Source: Rossellomorea vietnamensis NBRC 101237 (GTDB taxonomy: Bacteria > Bacillota > Bacilli > Bacillales > Bacillaceae_B). From it: 64,000 bases of DNA. Below, piece after piece: positions 1-9,876 of this stretch. Under the pieces are notes generated by a model that was given only the letters and a program-made list of their open reading frames with translations, made no database searches and had not been told where the DNA came from. Numbering within the stretch: the first letter of the stretch is position 1; each line of letters opens with the position of its first letter. The position numbers and the translations under genes are program-made. Location: NCBI RefSeq assembly GCF_001591825.1, contig NZ_BCVQ01000008.1, positions 62,001 to 126,000 of the forward strand, written 5' to 3'.

Positions 1-1
1 G

Positions 2-3000
2 GATCACCCGGCATTAAAAGAAAAATATAGAGGGTATGACCCTCAGAATCCGGATTCACCGGACAACGAATTCAACTGGTTTGATGCAACTGCAGGACAA
101 AGTGCGCCATATGACGATCAGGGCCATGGAACACATACTGTCGGTACTATGGTCGGGTCTGAGCCCGATGGCAGCAATCAAATCGGTGTAGCGCCGGGTG
201 CCAAGTGGATCGCGGTCAAAGCGTTCACCGCCGATGGTGGAACCGATGTAGACTTACTGGAAGCGGGAGAATGGATTCTGGCACCTAAAGATGCTGAAGG
301 AAATCCACATCCTGAAATGGCTCCAGATGTCGTCAACAATTCTTGGGGCGGCGGAGCAGGACTTGATGAATGGTACCGGGATATGGTAAGTGCGTGGAGA
401 GCGGCAGAAATATTCCCTGAATTCTCTGCGGGGAATACAACACTATTCAATCCGGGAGGACCGGGATCGATTGCCAATCCGGCTAACTACCCTGAGTCAT
501 TTGCAACAGGTGCTACGGATATCAACAATCAATTGGGAAGCTTCTCATTACAGGGACCTTCTCCTTATGAGGAAATCAAGCCTGAGATTGCCGCACCGGG
601 AGTAAATATCCGCTCTTCCGTTCCAGGTGGCAATTATGAAGGAGGCTGGAATGGAACATCGATGGCTGGTCCACACGTAACGGCAGTCGCTGCCCTGTTA
701 CGACAAGTGGATGCAAGCTTAACAGTGGATGAAATCGAAGAAATCCTTATGTCGACCGCTGTTCCGTTAACAGACGGAACATTCCCGGAATCTCCAAATA
801 ATGGGTATGGGCACGGCTTGGTCAATGCGTTTGATGCAGTATCCTCCGTTATGAGCGGAATCGGTAAAGTAAAAGGACAGGTTTCAAAAGAAGGCGATGA
901 CACGGAAGCTCCTGTCATCAGTCATGACGCACCACAAGAAGCATTTAAAGAAATGAATCTGCCATTACAAGCAGAGGCAAGTGATAATGTCAGCGTGACG
1001 AATGTAACTCTGAATTATCAAAATCAGGACGGTGAATGGGTAGAAGTTGAAGCAAGCAGAACGTCAGGCGACTACACATCAGGAACGTATGAGGTGGTCA
1101 TCCCGGGTGAGGATCTCACAGGAGACCAGGTCACGTACAAGTGGGTTGCTGTGGACTTCGGTGGAAATGAAGTCGAATCTGATACGTACACTGTAAACTT
1201 ATTACCGGGTATCACTGTTGGATATGAGCAGGACTTTGAAACAGATCCGACTGGTTGGACATCCTACGGTCCAGGGAACAGCTGGGAGTGGGGCGTACCG
1301 GCAAGCGGTCCGGGAAATGCTTCTTCAGGAGAAAAAGCATATGCCACCAACTTAGACGGAACGTATGACAACAGCGCGAATATGTCACTTCAGATGCCTC
1401 CGATCGATTTACCTGAAGGGGAGAGCTTCTTACAATTCAAACAGTGGCACGAACTGGAGCGCAACTATGACTACGGTCATGTGTTTGTATCCACTGATGG
1501 TGAAGAGTGGACACAGGCACTTCGCGTGAATGGAAATACCGACGGATGGGTAGACGGAGAAGTGGATCTGAGTCAGTATGCAGGTCAACGAGTATACATC
1601 GCCTTCAACGTTACCTCTGATGGAAGTGTGACGAAACAAGGCTGGTACCTTGATGATGTGAAGCTTAGCTCGGAATCAAATCTTCCAGCAAAGAAAATGA
1701 ATCTTGGTTTGAAATCGAAGGATGAAAAATCATCTTCTGTCTCGAAAAAACCAAGTGTAAATCCATCTAAGATCACATTGAAAAATGACGTGAAGAAAGA
1801 TGATAAGACGGATGCATCAGGTCCGGCACCTGTCCTTCTTCCGCTACAAGCAGAGGTAAGTGTATTGGAAACTGGCCGTTCTGTTTATACAAATCCTGCA
1901 GATGGATCATATGAAATGACTCATGCAGCGGGTGAATTCACATTGCAGGCGTCCACGTACGGTTACAGATCTGAAACACAAAGTGTGACGATTGAAGCCG
2001 ATCAAACATCAACTGCCAACTTCACCCTTGAAGAAATCCCTCAAGGGAATGTTACAGGGACCGTCACGAACGAAGTCACGGGAGAACCGGTTGAAGGAGC
2101 AACGGTCTTCGTGCTTGAAGATGCCGTAGTAGAGCCGGTTGAAACAAATGCCAGTGGAGAATATGAATTAGAAGTTTACGAAGGCGATTACACCCTGAAA
2201 GTGGTTGCGCCTTACTACTATAGTAAGGAAATGAGCGTCTCTGTGGAAGGCGGGGAAGTCACAACCGCCGATGTATCCTTAGAACCATTCATCGGGTATC
2301 CTGGTGAAATCGGGTACGATGATGGAACAGCAGAAAATGCTCGTGCATTCTATGATGCTGGAAACGGCTGGGCCGTCAAGATGTCCCTTGAAGAAGGAAA
2401 TGATACGGCACTTGTGACGGGTGGACTATTCCGCTTCTGGGATACTGAATGGCCAGTACCAGGAGGAACTGAATTCCAGGTTGCTGTATATGATGCAACT
2501 GGACCTGACGGGGCACCTGGTAAGAAAATCGCCGGTCCATTCGATGGTACCGCGTTGCGTAACGGAGAATGGACGCATGTAGATCTCAGTGAGCACGGCA
2601 TCATGGTCGAAGGAGACTTCTACATGGTATATATCCAGTCTGCACCAAATCCGAATGCGCCTGGACTTGGGACAGATGAAGATGGTGAATATGCCGCAAG
2701 AAGCTGGCAGTTTGTCGGTGGAGCCTGGTCACAGGCACCTGAAGACGAGGGGAACTACATGATTCGCGCAACTGTGAATTATGAAGTGACCGCACCGGTC
2801 ATCACTTCACCGAAGGATGGATCATTTACCAATAAAGATTCCGTAACGGTTGAAGGGACTTCTGCCCCGACTACGACCGTCCATCTCTTTAATGGAGAAG
2901 AGGAAGTAGCGACAGCCGACACAGGTGATGATGGAACATTCTCAGCCGATGTTTCACTGCATGAAGGTGAAAATGTATTAACTGCCAAGGCAGCGACGGA

Positions 3001-3628
3001 ACAGGGCATGACGGGTCCATCGGATTCGGTGACGGTAACACTTGATCAAGTGAAGCCGGAACTCGCCATCACCTCACCGGAGGATGGCATGAAAACCAAT
3101 CGTGAAGCAATCACGGTTAAAGGAACCATCGCGGATGAAAATCTTGCATGGGTGAAGGTGAACGGTGAGAAAGCATCTGTCAAAGACGGAGAGTTCAGTC
3201 ATAGAATTCTTCTCAATGAAGGAGAGAATGCCATCCAAGTAGTAGCGAAAGATAAAGCAGGAAACAAAAAGAAACAAAAGGTAACGGTCTTTGCGAAATT
3301 TGGTGACATTGAGATCGAGAATCTTCTTCCTGCAGAAGATAAAGAATTGAAGAAGGGCGAATCCGTCAAGATTGAATTTGACAGTGAGCCTGGATTGGAT
3401 GCGACATTTGTCATTCAAATGCCTCTGACAAATGCCAGATCCCAAGTGACAAACGCCACTGAACTTCCAATGATGGAAACATCCGAAGGTCATTATGAAG
3501 GTTACTATACGGCTACTTCGAATGTGAAGGCGCCGGGAGCCGTGATTGAAGTGAAAGTTTCCGATGATTATGGGAATGTCACGACGAAGCGTGCTGAAGG
3601 TAAATTGTATATCAATTCAAAAAAATAA
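2..3628 (+). CDS. bpr: Secreted subtilisin-family serine protease, bacillopeptidase F-like (5' truncated by window)
   Basis: The reading frame is open from base 2, so the signal peptide, propeptide and catalytic Asp lie upstream. The catalytic His is in GHGTHTVGTM (about nt 122-150), the oxyanion Asn in SAGNTT, and the catalytic Ser in NGTSMAGPHV (Ser codon at 659-661). After the S8 domain come an Ig/fibronectin-like segment, a MAM/immune-inhibitor-A-like domain (DFETDPTGW to GWYLDDVKL), a Lys/Ser-rich linker, two carboxypeptidase-regulatory-like beta domains, and two Ig-like repeats that each contain a (I)TSP(K/E)DG motif. There is no LPXTG sorting signal, so I infer a secreted or loosely wall-held extracellular protease. 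The architecture and size match bacillopeptidase F. The exact family member is less certain than the subtilase call. An intrinsic terminator follows. Confidence 0.85.
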   Translation, partial: DHPALKEKYRGYDPQNPDSPDNEFNWFDATAGQSAPYDDQGHGTHTVGTMVGSEPDGSNQIGVAPGAKWIAVKAFTADGGTDVDLLEAGEWILAPKDAEGNPHPEMAPDVVNNSWGGGAGLDEWYRDMVSAWRAAEIFPEFSAGNTTLFNPGGPGSIANPANYPESFATGATDINNQLGSFSLQGPSPYEEIKPEIAAPGVNIRSSVPGGNYEGGWNGTSMAGPHVTAVAALLRQVDASLTVDEIEEILMSTAVPLTDGTFPESPNNGYGHGLVNAFDAVSSVMSGIGKVKGQVSKEGDDTEAPVISHDAPQEAFKEMNLPLQAEASDNVSVTNVTLNYQNQDGEWVEVEASRTSGDYTSGTYEVVIPGEDLTGDQVTYKWVAVDFGGNEVESDTYTVNLLPGITVGYEQDFETDPTGWTSYGPGNSWEWGVPASGPGNASSGEKAYATNLDGTYDNSANMSLQMPPIDLPEGESFLQFKQWHELERNYDYGHVFVSTDGEEWTQALRVNGNTDGWVDGEVDLSQYAGQRVYIAFNVTSDGSVTKQGWYLDDVKLSSESNLPAKKMNLGLKSKDEKSSSVSKKPSVNPSKITLKNDVKKDDKTDASGPAPVLLPLQAEVSVLETGRSVYTNPADGSYEMTHAAGEFTLQASTYGYRSETQSVTIEADQTSTANFTLEEIPQGNVTGTVTNEVTGEPVEGATVFVLEDAVVEPVETNASGEYELEVYEGDYTLKVVAPYYYSKEMSVSVEGGEVTTADVSLEPFIGYPGEIGYDDGTAENARAFYDAGNGWAVKMSLEEGNDTALVTGGLFRFWDTEWPVPGGTEFQVAVYDATGPDGAPGKKIAGPFDGTALRNGEWTHVDLSEHGIMVEGDFYMVYIQSAPNPNAPGLGTDEDGEYAARSWQFVGGAWSQAPEDEGNYMIRATVNYEVTAPVITSPKDGSFTNKDSVTVEGTSAPTTTVHLFNGEEEVATADTGDDGTFSADVSLHEGENVLTAKAATEQGMTGPSDSVTVTLDQVKPELAITSPEDGMKTNREAITVKGTIADENLAWVKVNGEKASVKDGEFSHRILLNEGENAIQVVAKDKAGNKKKQKVTVFAKFGDIEIENLLPAEDKELKKGESVKIEFDSEPGLDATFVIQMPLTNARSQVTNATELPMMETSEGHYEGYYTATSNVKAPGAVIEVKVSDDYGNVTTKRAEGKLYINSKK

Positions 3629-3640
3629 GCATAAAGGGGA

Positions 3641-3674
3641 GAAGAGTTGGGACGTCCAACTCTTCTTCTTTTTT
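3641..3674 (+). terminator. Rho-independent terminator of the protease gene
   Basis: A 10-bp perfect stem (GAAGAGTTGG/CCAACTCTTC) with a short loop is followed by a T-rich tail, 13 bases after the protease stop codon. Confidence 0.85.
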
Positions 3675-3694
3675 ATACTCATTTTCAAGAGAGA

Positions 3695-3735
3695 TTGATG
3701 AAAGGAGTTTTATATACTAAAATAGTATTAGTATA
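3695..3735 (+). promoter_or_regulatory. Candidate promoter and operator upstream of mutA
   Basis: A sigma-A-like promoter can be read: -35 TTGATG (3695-3700), 17 bp, -10 TAAAAT (3718-3723). A perfect inverted repeat, TATACTAA (3713-3720) and TTAGTATA (3728-3735) with a 7-bp spacer, sits on the -10 element, as a repressor operator would. The regulator is unknown; TetR- or GntR-type control of propionyl-CoA genes is only a guess. Confidence 0.5.
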
Positions 3736-3835
3736 AACATTTTGAATTTTCAAAGGGGATGCTTGCTTATTCAGGAGAATCTTAGTGAAAAATTATGTAA
3801 ACGATTACAAAATAGTTTACGAAAAGAGGGGAACT

Positions 3836-5629
3836 ATGAAGCTAAGTGATATGAAAAGCCAATCATTCAGTCGTCATACACTGTCACAATGGGAGGAAGC
3901 GGCTGAAAAAGCGTTAAAGGGGAAGGGAATAAGCTCCTTACATACAAGCACATATGAAAATATTGATCTTAAACCATTATTTATAGCGGAGGACACACCT
4001 CAACATGATAGGGTGAAAGATTATATCCCGACTATCGATGACAAATTGATACGCACTCATAAATGGTACATCGCCCAACCCGTCAAAAGGAAATCCTGGG
4101 GAGAACTCTCAGAAGCCGTGAGGGATGCGTTGTCCCGTGGGCAAAACTGTCTGTCGTTCTCCATTGGGGACTTGGATAAGGCTCGTGGCCTGGACTCATT
4201 CATGAACGGCCTGGGAGAGTGTGATTATCCTATTTTTTCGATTGATAAGGATACGTCCATGGCCCTGCATGGAAAGAAGGATCTTCCCGAGAGTAATGGG
4301 ATGACAGGGGTTGTCGGTTACGATCCCATTTCTGAGGAAGAATGGTCCGATGAAAGCAGATTGGAAAGGTGGCTGAATGAAGTCGAAGGTTCTGGTATGG
4401 AGCTTACAGGGATTAAGAGCCTTATTGTTAATTCAGCTCCCTATCATAACAAAGGAGCCAGTGGGACACAGGAACTTGCTTATGCACTGAGTGAAGGTGT
4501 CGCTTATTTGGAGGCTGTTCAGGATAGAGGATGGGAAATCGAGAAGGCTGCAGAGACCCTGCACTTCCATTTTTCAATAGGCAGTCATTTCTTTATGGAG
4601 ATTGCTAAAATCAGGGCATTCAAGAAATTGTGGCAGGCCGTATTGACCAATTACGGCATGAGTGAACAAACACTGGTAAAATCCATCAGCATCAGTGCAG
4701 AGACGTCCCGATTCAACAAGTCGGCCCTCGATGTTCATGTCAACATTCTCCGTGGGGGTGGGGAAGCATTCTCCGCGATCCTTGCAGGGGTCGATTATCT
4801 TGTCGTGTCCCCGTTCAATGAGGTTAGCGGCGATGTGACTCCCCTCGCTGAAAGGATTGCCCGAAACACTCAACTTATCCTGGGAGAAGAAGCTCATTTG
4901 AATAAGGTCCTGGACCCAGGCGGCGGTTCTTATTATGTGGAATGGCTTTCAGATGAAGTAGGAAAGCATGCATGGAAGGAATTCCAGCAGGTGGATAAAG
5001 AGGGGGGGATCCTTGCCCTCCTCGCGAATGGATCGATCGATGAGAAGATAAGAGTAGTAAGGGACGCCCGCATCCGGGATCTAGCCACCCGGAAGAACTC
5101 CATGATCGGGACGAACATCTATGCAAATCTGGAAGAGACCCTTCCGATTTCTCGGGCCGCGGGAGAACGTCTCTCTCTTCCTTTTGAGAGATTAAGAGAG
5201 CGGGCACAAAAACTCGGAAATAATCCCACTGCGGGCCTGATCGGGTTAGGCGAATTGAAAACGTATAAGCCCCGTGCAGATTTTGTAAAAGGATTTTTAG
5301 CGACGGGCGGTATTCAGGCGCATCAAAGTACGGATTGCTTCTCCAAGGAAGATATCCTGCAATTCGTGGAAGAAACCCGGTATCCGTACTATGTGGTGTG
5401 CGGAAAGGACGAAGAATATCTCGATAAACTTTCAATGATCACGGAAGCCGTCCGTCACGTTGATTCTTCCATTGTGATCGACCTGGCGGGCAGGATTCCT
5501 GATGAAAACAGAAGTGAATGGATCCTGAAGGGACTGTGCGGGTCCATCTACAACAAACAAAACATACTGATAAAACTGGATGAACTATTAGCCATCTGGG
5601 AGGAGGGGAAAGACAATGACGAAGCCTGA
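3836..5629 (+). CDS. mutA: Methylmalonyl-CoA mutase small (beta) subunit
   Basis: This is the 597-residue non-catalytic partner of the heterodimeric, adenosylcobalamin-dependent mutase that interconverts (R)-methylmalonyl-CoA and succinyl-CoA. The TIM-barrel part covers about residues 40-430. The C-terminal flavodoxin-like cobalamin domain (about 470-597) lacks the DxHxxG cobalt-ligand motif that MutB has, as is normal for this subunit. An in-frame GTG exists at 3785, but the ATG at 3836 follows a GAGGGG ribosome site and gives the family's usual N-terminus, so I chose it. The last 14 bases overlap mutB, implying translational coupling in a mutA-mutB-meaB operon. B. subtilis 168 is not known to carry these genes. 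Confidence 0.93.
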   Translation: MKLSDMKSQSFSRHTLSQWEEAAEKALKGKGISSLHTSTYENIDLKPLFIAEDTPQHDRVKDYIPTIDDKLIRTHKWYIAQPVKRKSWGELSEAVRDALSRGQNCLSFSIGDLDKARGLDSFMNGLGECDYPIFSIDKDTSMALHGKKDLPESNGMTGVVGYDPISEEEWSDESRLERWLNEVEGSGMELTGIKSLIVNSAPYHNKGASGTQELAYALSEGVAYLEAVQDRGWEIEKAAETLHFHFSIGSHFFMEIAKIRAFKKLWQAVLTNYGMSEQTLVKSISISAETSRFNKSALDVHVNILRGGGEAFSAILAGVDYLVVSPFNEVSGDVTPLAERIARNTQLILGEEAHLNKVLDPGGGSYYVEWLSDEVGKHAWKEFQQVDKEGGILALLANGSIDEKIRVVRDARIRDLATRKNSMIGTNIYANLEETLPISRAAGERLSLPFERLRERAQKLGNNPTAGLIGLGELKTYKPRADFVKGFLATGGIQAHQSTDCFSKEDILQFVEETRYPYYVVCGKDEEYLDKLSMITEAVRHVDSSIVIDLAGRIPDENRSEWILKGLCGSIYNKQNILIKLDELLAIWEEGKDNDEA

Positions 5630-7772
5630 TTGGCAACAAATCGACCCGTATTCAACAAATGGTGCAGCAGAGGAGATCCCCCTTACCGGCACACCATACG
5701 AAACAAATGAAAAAATCGATATAAAACCTTTATATACTAGAATAGACTCGGAACATATTTCTCATGGAGAAGATTTACCTGGTCTCGCACCTTACACAAG
5801 GGGGCCGTACCCGACGATGTATGTGAATCGTCCTTGGACGGTCAGGCAGTATGCGGGGTTTTCTACCGCTGAAGAAAGCAATGCATTTTATAGAAGGAAT
5901 TTAAGTATGGGGCAGAAGGGTTTGTCGGTGGCATTTGATTTGGCGACTCACCGCGGGTATGACTCGGATCACCCAAGGGTTGTAGGGGATGTAGGGAAAG
6001 CAGGCGTCGCCATCGATTCCATCCTGGATATGAAGATATTGTTCGACGGGATCCCCCTTGATCAGATGTCCGTTTCCATGACGATGAACGGGGCAGTCCT
6101 GCCCATCCTTGCTTTTTATATCGTGACGGCTGAAGAGCAGGGTGTGTCGAAGGAGAAGCTTTCCGGTACGATCCAAAACGATATCTTAAAGGAATACATG
6201 GTGAGAAATACGTACATCTATCCTCCTGAAACGTCCATGAACATCATTGCGGATATCTTTGAGTATACTTCCAAACATATGCCGAAATTCAACAGTATCA
6301 GTATTTCCGGTTATCATATGCAAGAAGCCGGTGCACCCGCTGATATCGAGCTCGCCTATACACTGGCGGACGGCCTCGAGTATGTCAGGACCGGCCTCCA
6401 GGCAGGGATCGATATCGATTCCTTCGCACCGAGGCTGTCATTCTTCTGGGCGATCGGGATGAATTACTTCATGGAAGTGGCCAAGATGAGGGCGGCGAGG
6501 AGGATCTGGGCGAAAATGATGAAAACATTTAACCCCCAAAATCCAAAATCGATGGCGCTCAGGACCCATTCCCAAACATCCGGTTGGAGCTTGACGGAGC
6601 AGGATCCTTATAATAATGTCATCCGTACGTTACTCGAAGCCCATGCAGCTGCAATGGGCCACACGCAGTCGCTCCATACCAATGCCCTTGACGAAGCGAT
6701 CGCACTCCCGACAGACTTTTCGGCGCGTATCGCACGCAACACCCAGTTGTATCTTCAAGAAGAAACGGGCATAACGAAAGTGATCGACCCATGGGCAGGT
6801 TCCCATTATGTCGAGACACTGACTCATCAGCTGATGGAAAAGGCATGGGAGCATATTGAAGAAATCGAAGAGCTCGGAGGCATGACGAAAGCAATCGAAA
6901 CAGGCCTGCCGAAGATGCGCATCGAGGAAGCCGCTGCAAGAAGGCAGGCGATGATCGATTCAGGGGACGAGTCCATCATCGGAGTGAATAAATACCGTCT
7001 GGATAAGGAAGATCCGATTGAAACACTGGACATCGACAATACGGTGGTCAGACAGAAGCAAATTGAACGAATCCAAAAATTGAAGGAAGAACGAAATGAA
7101 GAGAAAGTGGTTGAAACTCTGGAAGCTTTGACGCGAACGGCAGAAACAGGCGAAGGGAACCTTCTTGAAAAAGCCGTGGATGCTGCAAGGGCACGTGCCA
7201 CGTTAGGGGAAATCTCCGATGCGATTGAAAAAGTATCGGGCAGGCATAAAGCGACGATCCGGAGTATAAGCGGGGTGTACAGCTCGAATTTTTCAAATGA
7301 ACAGGAAATCAATATCGTGAAAGAGATGACGGAAGAATTTTTGGAGAATGAAGGAAGAAGGCCTCGAATTCTCATCGCCAAGATGGGGCAGGACGGTCAT
7401 GACAGGGGGGCGAAAGTGATCAGTACGGCATTTGCCGATCTTGGATTCGATGTGGATATCGGACCGTTGTTCCAGACCCCTGAAGAGACGGCTCTGCAGG
7501 CCGTTGAAAATGATGTACATGTCATTGGGGTCAGTTCATTGGCCGCAGGTCATAAAACGCTTCTGCCTCAATTAGTGGCGGAACTGAAGAAACTGGGAAG
7601 GGAAGACATCCTTGTCGTCATCGGCGGGGTGATTCCAGCGGGTGACTATGACTTCCTTCTATCCAACGGGGCATCTGCCGTCTTTGGCCCTGGAACGATC
7701 ATTCCGGTAGCCGCACAAAAAGTGATCAAAGAAATTTATGAAGTGCTCGGCTATGAGGAAGTGGCTGAATAA
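5616..7772 (+). CDS. mutB: Methylmalonyl-CoA mutase large (catalytic) subunit
   Basis: A 718-residue catalytic subunit of methylmalonyl-CoA mutase. The N-terminal TIM barrel binds the acyl-CoA; a conserved region around [18 protein letters not shown] is visible near residue 72. The C-terminal B12 domain carries the complete base-off/His-on signature: DGHDRG (cobalt-ligating His), then SSLAAGH, then a GGVIP loop. Full family length. It starts inside the end of mutA and its stop codon TAA overlaps the ATG of meaB, so the three genes are tightly coupled. Function in propionyl-CoA, odd-chain fatty acid and Val/Ile breakdown follows from family knowledge and from mce and a carboxylase gene 6 kb downstream. 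Confidence 0.96.
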   Translation: MTKPDWQQIDPYSTNGAAEEIPLTGTPYETNEKIDIKPLYTRIDSEHISHGEDLPGLAPYTRGPYPTMYVNRPWTVRQYAGFSTAEESNAFYRRNLSMGQKGLSVAFDLATHRGYDSDHPRVVGDVGKAGVAIDSILDMKILFDGIPLDQMSVSMTMNGAVLPILAFYIVTAEEQGVSKEKLSGTIQNDILKEYMVRNTYIYPPETSMNIIADIFEYTSKHMPKFNSISISGYHMQEAGAPADIELAYTLADGLEYVRTGLQAGIDIDSFAPRLSFFWAIGMNYFMEVAKMRAARRIWAKMMKTFNPQNPKSMALRTHSQTSGWSLTEQDPYNNVIRTLLEAHAAAMGHTQSLHTNALDEAIALPTDFSARIARNTQLYLQEETGITKVIDPWAGSHYVETLTHQLMEKAWEHIEEIEELGGMTKAIETGLPKMRIEEAAARRQAMIDSGDESIIGVNKYRLDKEDPIETLDIDNTVVRQKQIERIQKLKEERNEEKVVETLEALTRTAETGEGNLLEKAVDAARARATLGEISDAIEKVSGRHKATIRSISGVYSSNFSNEQEINIVKEMTEEFLENEGRRPRILIAKMGQDGHDRGAKVISTAFADLGFDVDIGPLFQTPEETALQAVENDVHVIGVSSLAAGHKTLLPQLVAELKKLGREDILVVIGGVIPAGDYDFLLSNGASAVFGPGTIIPVAAQKVIKEIYEVLGYEEVAE

Positions 7773-8821
7773 TGACGGAGTATCAGCCGGAACGAAAGAA
7801 GCGGTTTGTGAAAAAGAAAAAGGATCCCCTTTCGATCAGTGACTTAAAGGCCGAGGTCCTGAACGGGGACCGGAGTCACTTAGCGAAAGCCATCACGTTG
7901 ATCGAGAGCAATGCAGAAGAGCATTATGCGTTGGGACAGGAGCTGCTGCAAGAACTCCTCCCCCATACCGGTAATAGTTTCCGGATCGGGATCACGGGAG
8001 TTCCGGGAGCCGGGAAAAGTACGTTTATCGAACAATTCGGGGAAATGTTATGTGAAGAGGGTCTGCGTGTAGCCGTCCTTGCCATAGACCCGAGTTCCTC
8101 CATTTCAGGTGGCAGTATTTTAGGCGATAAAACTAGGATGGAGCAGTTGTCGAAGAATCCACGTGCCTTTGTCCGTCCCTCCCCAACGGCAGGGACGCTG
8201 GGCGGTGTGCACAGGAAAACCAATGAGACCCTCCTTTTATGCGAGGCCGCAGGGTATGACCTCATCATCATAGAGACCGTGGGTGTCGGGCAGAGTGAAG
8301 TCATGGTCAGACAGATGGTCGATTTCTTCCTGCTCCTCGTCATCACCGGAGCAGGAGATGAGCTTCAGGGGATGAAAAAAGGGATCATGGAGCTTGCCGA
8401 CGTGCTGATCGTTAATAAAGCCGATGGAGAGAATAAGCCCCTCGCCGAGAAGACGAGGAGGGAGCTCAATCAAATCCTTCACTTTCTTGTTCCTGCCACA
8501 AAAGGCTGGAGTTCAAAGGCTTATACCTGTTCGGCATTGAAAAATGAGGGATTGAAGGAACTATGGGATGTGGTCCGACAATTCGAAGAGCAGACAAAAG
8601 AACAGGGTGTTTTCGAAGAAAGAAGGCTTGTCCAAAAGCAGGAATGGTTCCATACGATGCTGAGAGAAAGGATACTATCGGACTTTTTCTTTCATAAAAC
8701 GATCAAGTCATCCCTCCCCGCTATGGAAGGTCGGGTGAAAGAAGGGGAGTTTACGACTTCCCAGGCAGTGGAAGATTTGCTGAATCAATACAAAGAAGCC
8801 TTACTTCATGAGAATAGGTAA
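7772..8821 (+). CDS. meaB: G3E-family GTPase MeaB, methylmalonyl-CoA mutase chaperone
   Basis: MeaB gates cofactor loading of methylmalonyl-CoA mutase and protects it from inactivation, using GTP hydrolysis. The 349-residue protein has a Walker A loop (GVPGAGKST, about residue 72), a switch region with DPSSSISGGSILGDKTRM, the ETVGVGQSE Walker B-like segment, and the base-specificity motif NKAD. Its ATG overlaps the mutB stop by one base (TAATG). Related ArgK-type annotations exist for this family, but the operon position settles the role. Confidence 0.94.
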   Translation: MTEYQPERKKRFVKKKKDPLSISDLKAEVLNGDRSHLAKAITLIESNAEEHYALGQELLQELLPHTGNSFRIGITGVPGAGKSTFIEQFGEMLCEEGLRVAVLAIDPSSSISGGSILGDKTRMEQLSKNPRAFVRPSPTAGTLGGVHRKTNETLLLCEAAGYDLIIIETVGVGQSEVMVRQMVDFFLLLVITGAGDELQGMKKGIMELADVLIVNKADGENKPLAEKTRRELNQILHFLVPATKGWSSKAYTCSALKNEGLKELWDVVRQFEEQTKEQGVFEERRLVQKQEWFHTMLRERILSDFFFHKTIKSSLPAMEGRVKEGEFTTSQAVEDLLNQYKEALLHENR

Positions 8822-8926
8822 TTTTGATTGAAAGATAGGGTTTGAAATTGTTATGATAGGGGTATATCAGATCCCTTTGTAATTTGTGAGATATGATTAA
8901 GTCAGCGATTAAAGGAGAGTTCAAGC

Positions 8927-9364
8927 ATGGATATAGATTTCAATTTATTTATGAACGACGTTGTCCGCCAGGCCCGTCAAGAAATCGAGACAGCAGGGTA
9001 TACCCAATTGACAACTGAAGAAGAAGTGGATCAGGCTTTTTCTAAAGAAGGTACAACACTTGTCATGGTCAACTCGGTTTGTGGATGTGCAGGAGGGATC
9101 GCCCGTCCCGCAGCCGCTCATTCCATTCACTTCGATAAGCGTCCGGATCAATTGGTCACGGTTTTCGCCGGTCAGGATAAAGAAGCGACTGCGAAAGCAC
9201 GCAGCTACTTCACGGGTTATCCGCCATCTTCACCGTCATTCGCCCTATTGAAAGACGGAAAGCTCCTGACGATGGTTGAAAGACACGAGATCGAAGGACA
9301 TGATCCAATGTCCGTTGTGAACAAACTTCAATCGTACTTTGATGAGTATTGCGAAGAGGTATAA
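8927..9364 (+). CDS. brxB: Bacilliredoxin BrxB (YqiW/YphP family)
   Basis: A 145-residue thioredoxin-fold protein that removes bacillithiol from S-bacillithiolated proteins. The CGC active site is at residues 52-54 ([10 protein letters not shown]), and the sequence follows B. subtilis YqiW almost throughout (for example PPSSPSFA and a C-terminal EEYCEEV). It starts at ATG 8927 after an AAAGGAG site and has its own terminator. The neighbour art operon is also the neighbour of yqiW in B. subtilis, which favours BrxB over its paralogue BrxA. Confidence 0.93.
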   Translation: MDIDFNLFMNDVVRQARQEIETAGYTQLTTEEEVDQAFSKEGTTLVMVNSVCGCAGGIARPAAAHSIHFDKRPDQLVTVFAGQDKEATAKARSYFTGYPPSSPSFALLKDGKLLTMVERHEIEGHDPMSVVNKLQSYFDEYCEEV

Positions 9365-9371
9365 AAAATTT

Positions 9372-9416
9372 CGTCAAGTTTCTCACTTTGAGAGTGAGAG
9401 GCTTGACGTTTTTTTA
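9372..9416 (+). terminator. Terminator after brxB
   Basis: CGTCAAGTTTCTCACT pairs with AGTGAGAGGCTTGACG (one G-T pair and one mismatch) around a 5-base loop and is followed by eight T residues. Confidence 0.9.
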
Positions 9417-9448
9417 TTTCTGGGACGATATTCCTTATTTTGTAAAAA

Positions 9449-9538
9449 GACGCAATTCCTATTGGAAAAGACGCAATAAATGGAAAAACGACGCAATGAA
9501 TTCAATAATGACGCAATCACCTCCAGAAATGACGCAAT
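9449..9538. repeat. Five GACGCAAT direct repeats at 20-21 bp spacing
   Basis: GACGCAAT occurs at 9449, 9470, 9490, 9510 and 9531, each preceded by A/T-rich bases. Spacings are 21, 20, 20 and 21 bp, so all copies lie on about the same face of the helix. The spacing is not a multiple of three throughout, so this is not a peptide repeat. The rest of the 9417-9877 gap holds an AT-rich stretch and the art promoter; I see no gene in it. Function unknown. Confidence 0.8.
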
Positions 9539-9758
9539 CACAGCAACAGGCATGACATTCACCTCCTTTTCATGTCAGAGAACGCTCGTCCAGACCTCCA
9601 TAACCCTCATTGAATCACTTCTTTTCTATTTGATTCATACTCCAGGAACCAGATTATGATGTATATATGCATATATTATGCATAAAACGTACCAACCTCT
9701 ACCGTTCATCCAACTGAAACTGCTATTAATAACACATAAATTTTCAGAAAATATAATC

Positions 9759-9811
9759 ATTTATGCAATATTTATAAAAAGTATTGCATAAATATTGAAC
9801 TCTGCTACAAT
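9759..9811 (+). promoter_or_regulatory. art operon promoter with overlapping palindromic operator
   Basis: A perfect 12-bp inverted repeat, ATTTATGCAATA (9759-9770) and TATTGCATAAAT (9782-9793), overlaps the -35 TTGCAT (9784-9789). A -10 TACAAT follows at 9806-9811 after 16 bp. Further TATGCAT copies lie upstream near 9664-9680. The layout suggests repression by an amino-acid-responsive regulator such as an ArgR/AhrC or CymR type; which one cannot be told from the sequence. Confidence 0.55.
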
Positions 9812-9876
9812 ACGAATATAGTAATTAATATACATTATATATTATATTTATACAAAACAACTCAGGAGGAATCACA

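Noticed and set aside
3074-3493. Long minus-strand open frame of 139 codons inside the protease gene
   Set aside because: It lies wholly within the protease coding region, has no ribosome site and encodes no recognisable domain; it is a shadow frame.
6827-7381. 184-codon minus-strand frame within mutB
   Set aside because: Ser/Arg-rich composition with no family features, opposite a certain gene; shadow frame.
9449-9538. GACGCAAT array as a CRISPR
   Set aside because: Repeats are only 8 bp with about 12-bp gaps, far below CRISPR dimensions, and no cas gene is present.
9349-9555. 68-codon frame running through the GACGCAAT repeats
   Set aside because: It overlaps the brxB end and its terminator, has no ribosome site, and the repeats change reading phase.
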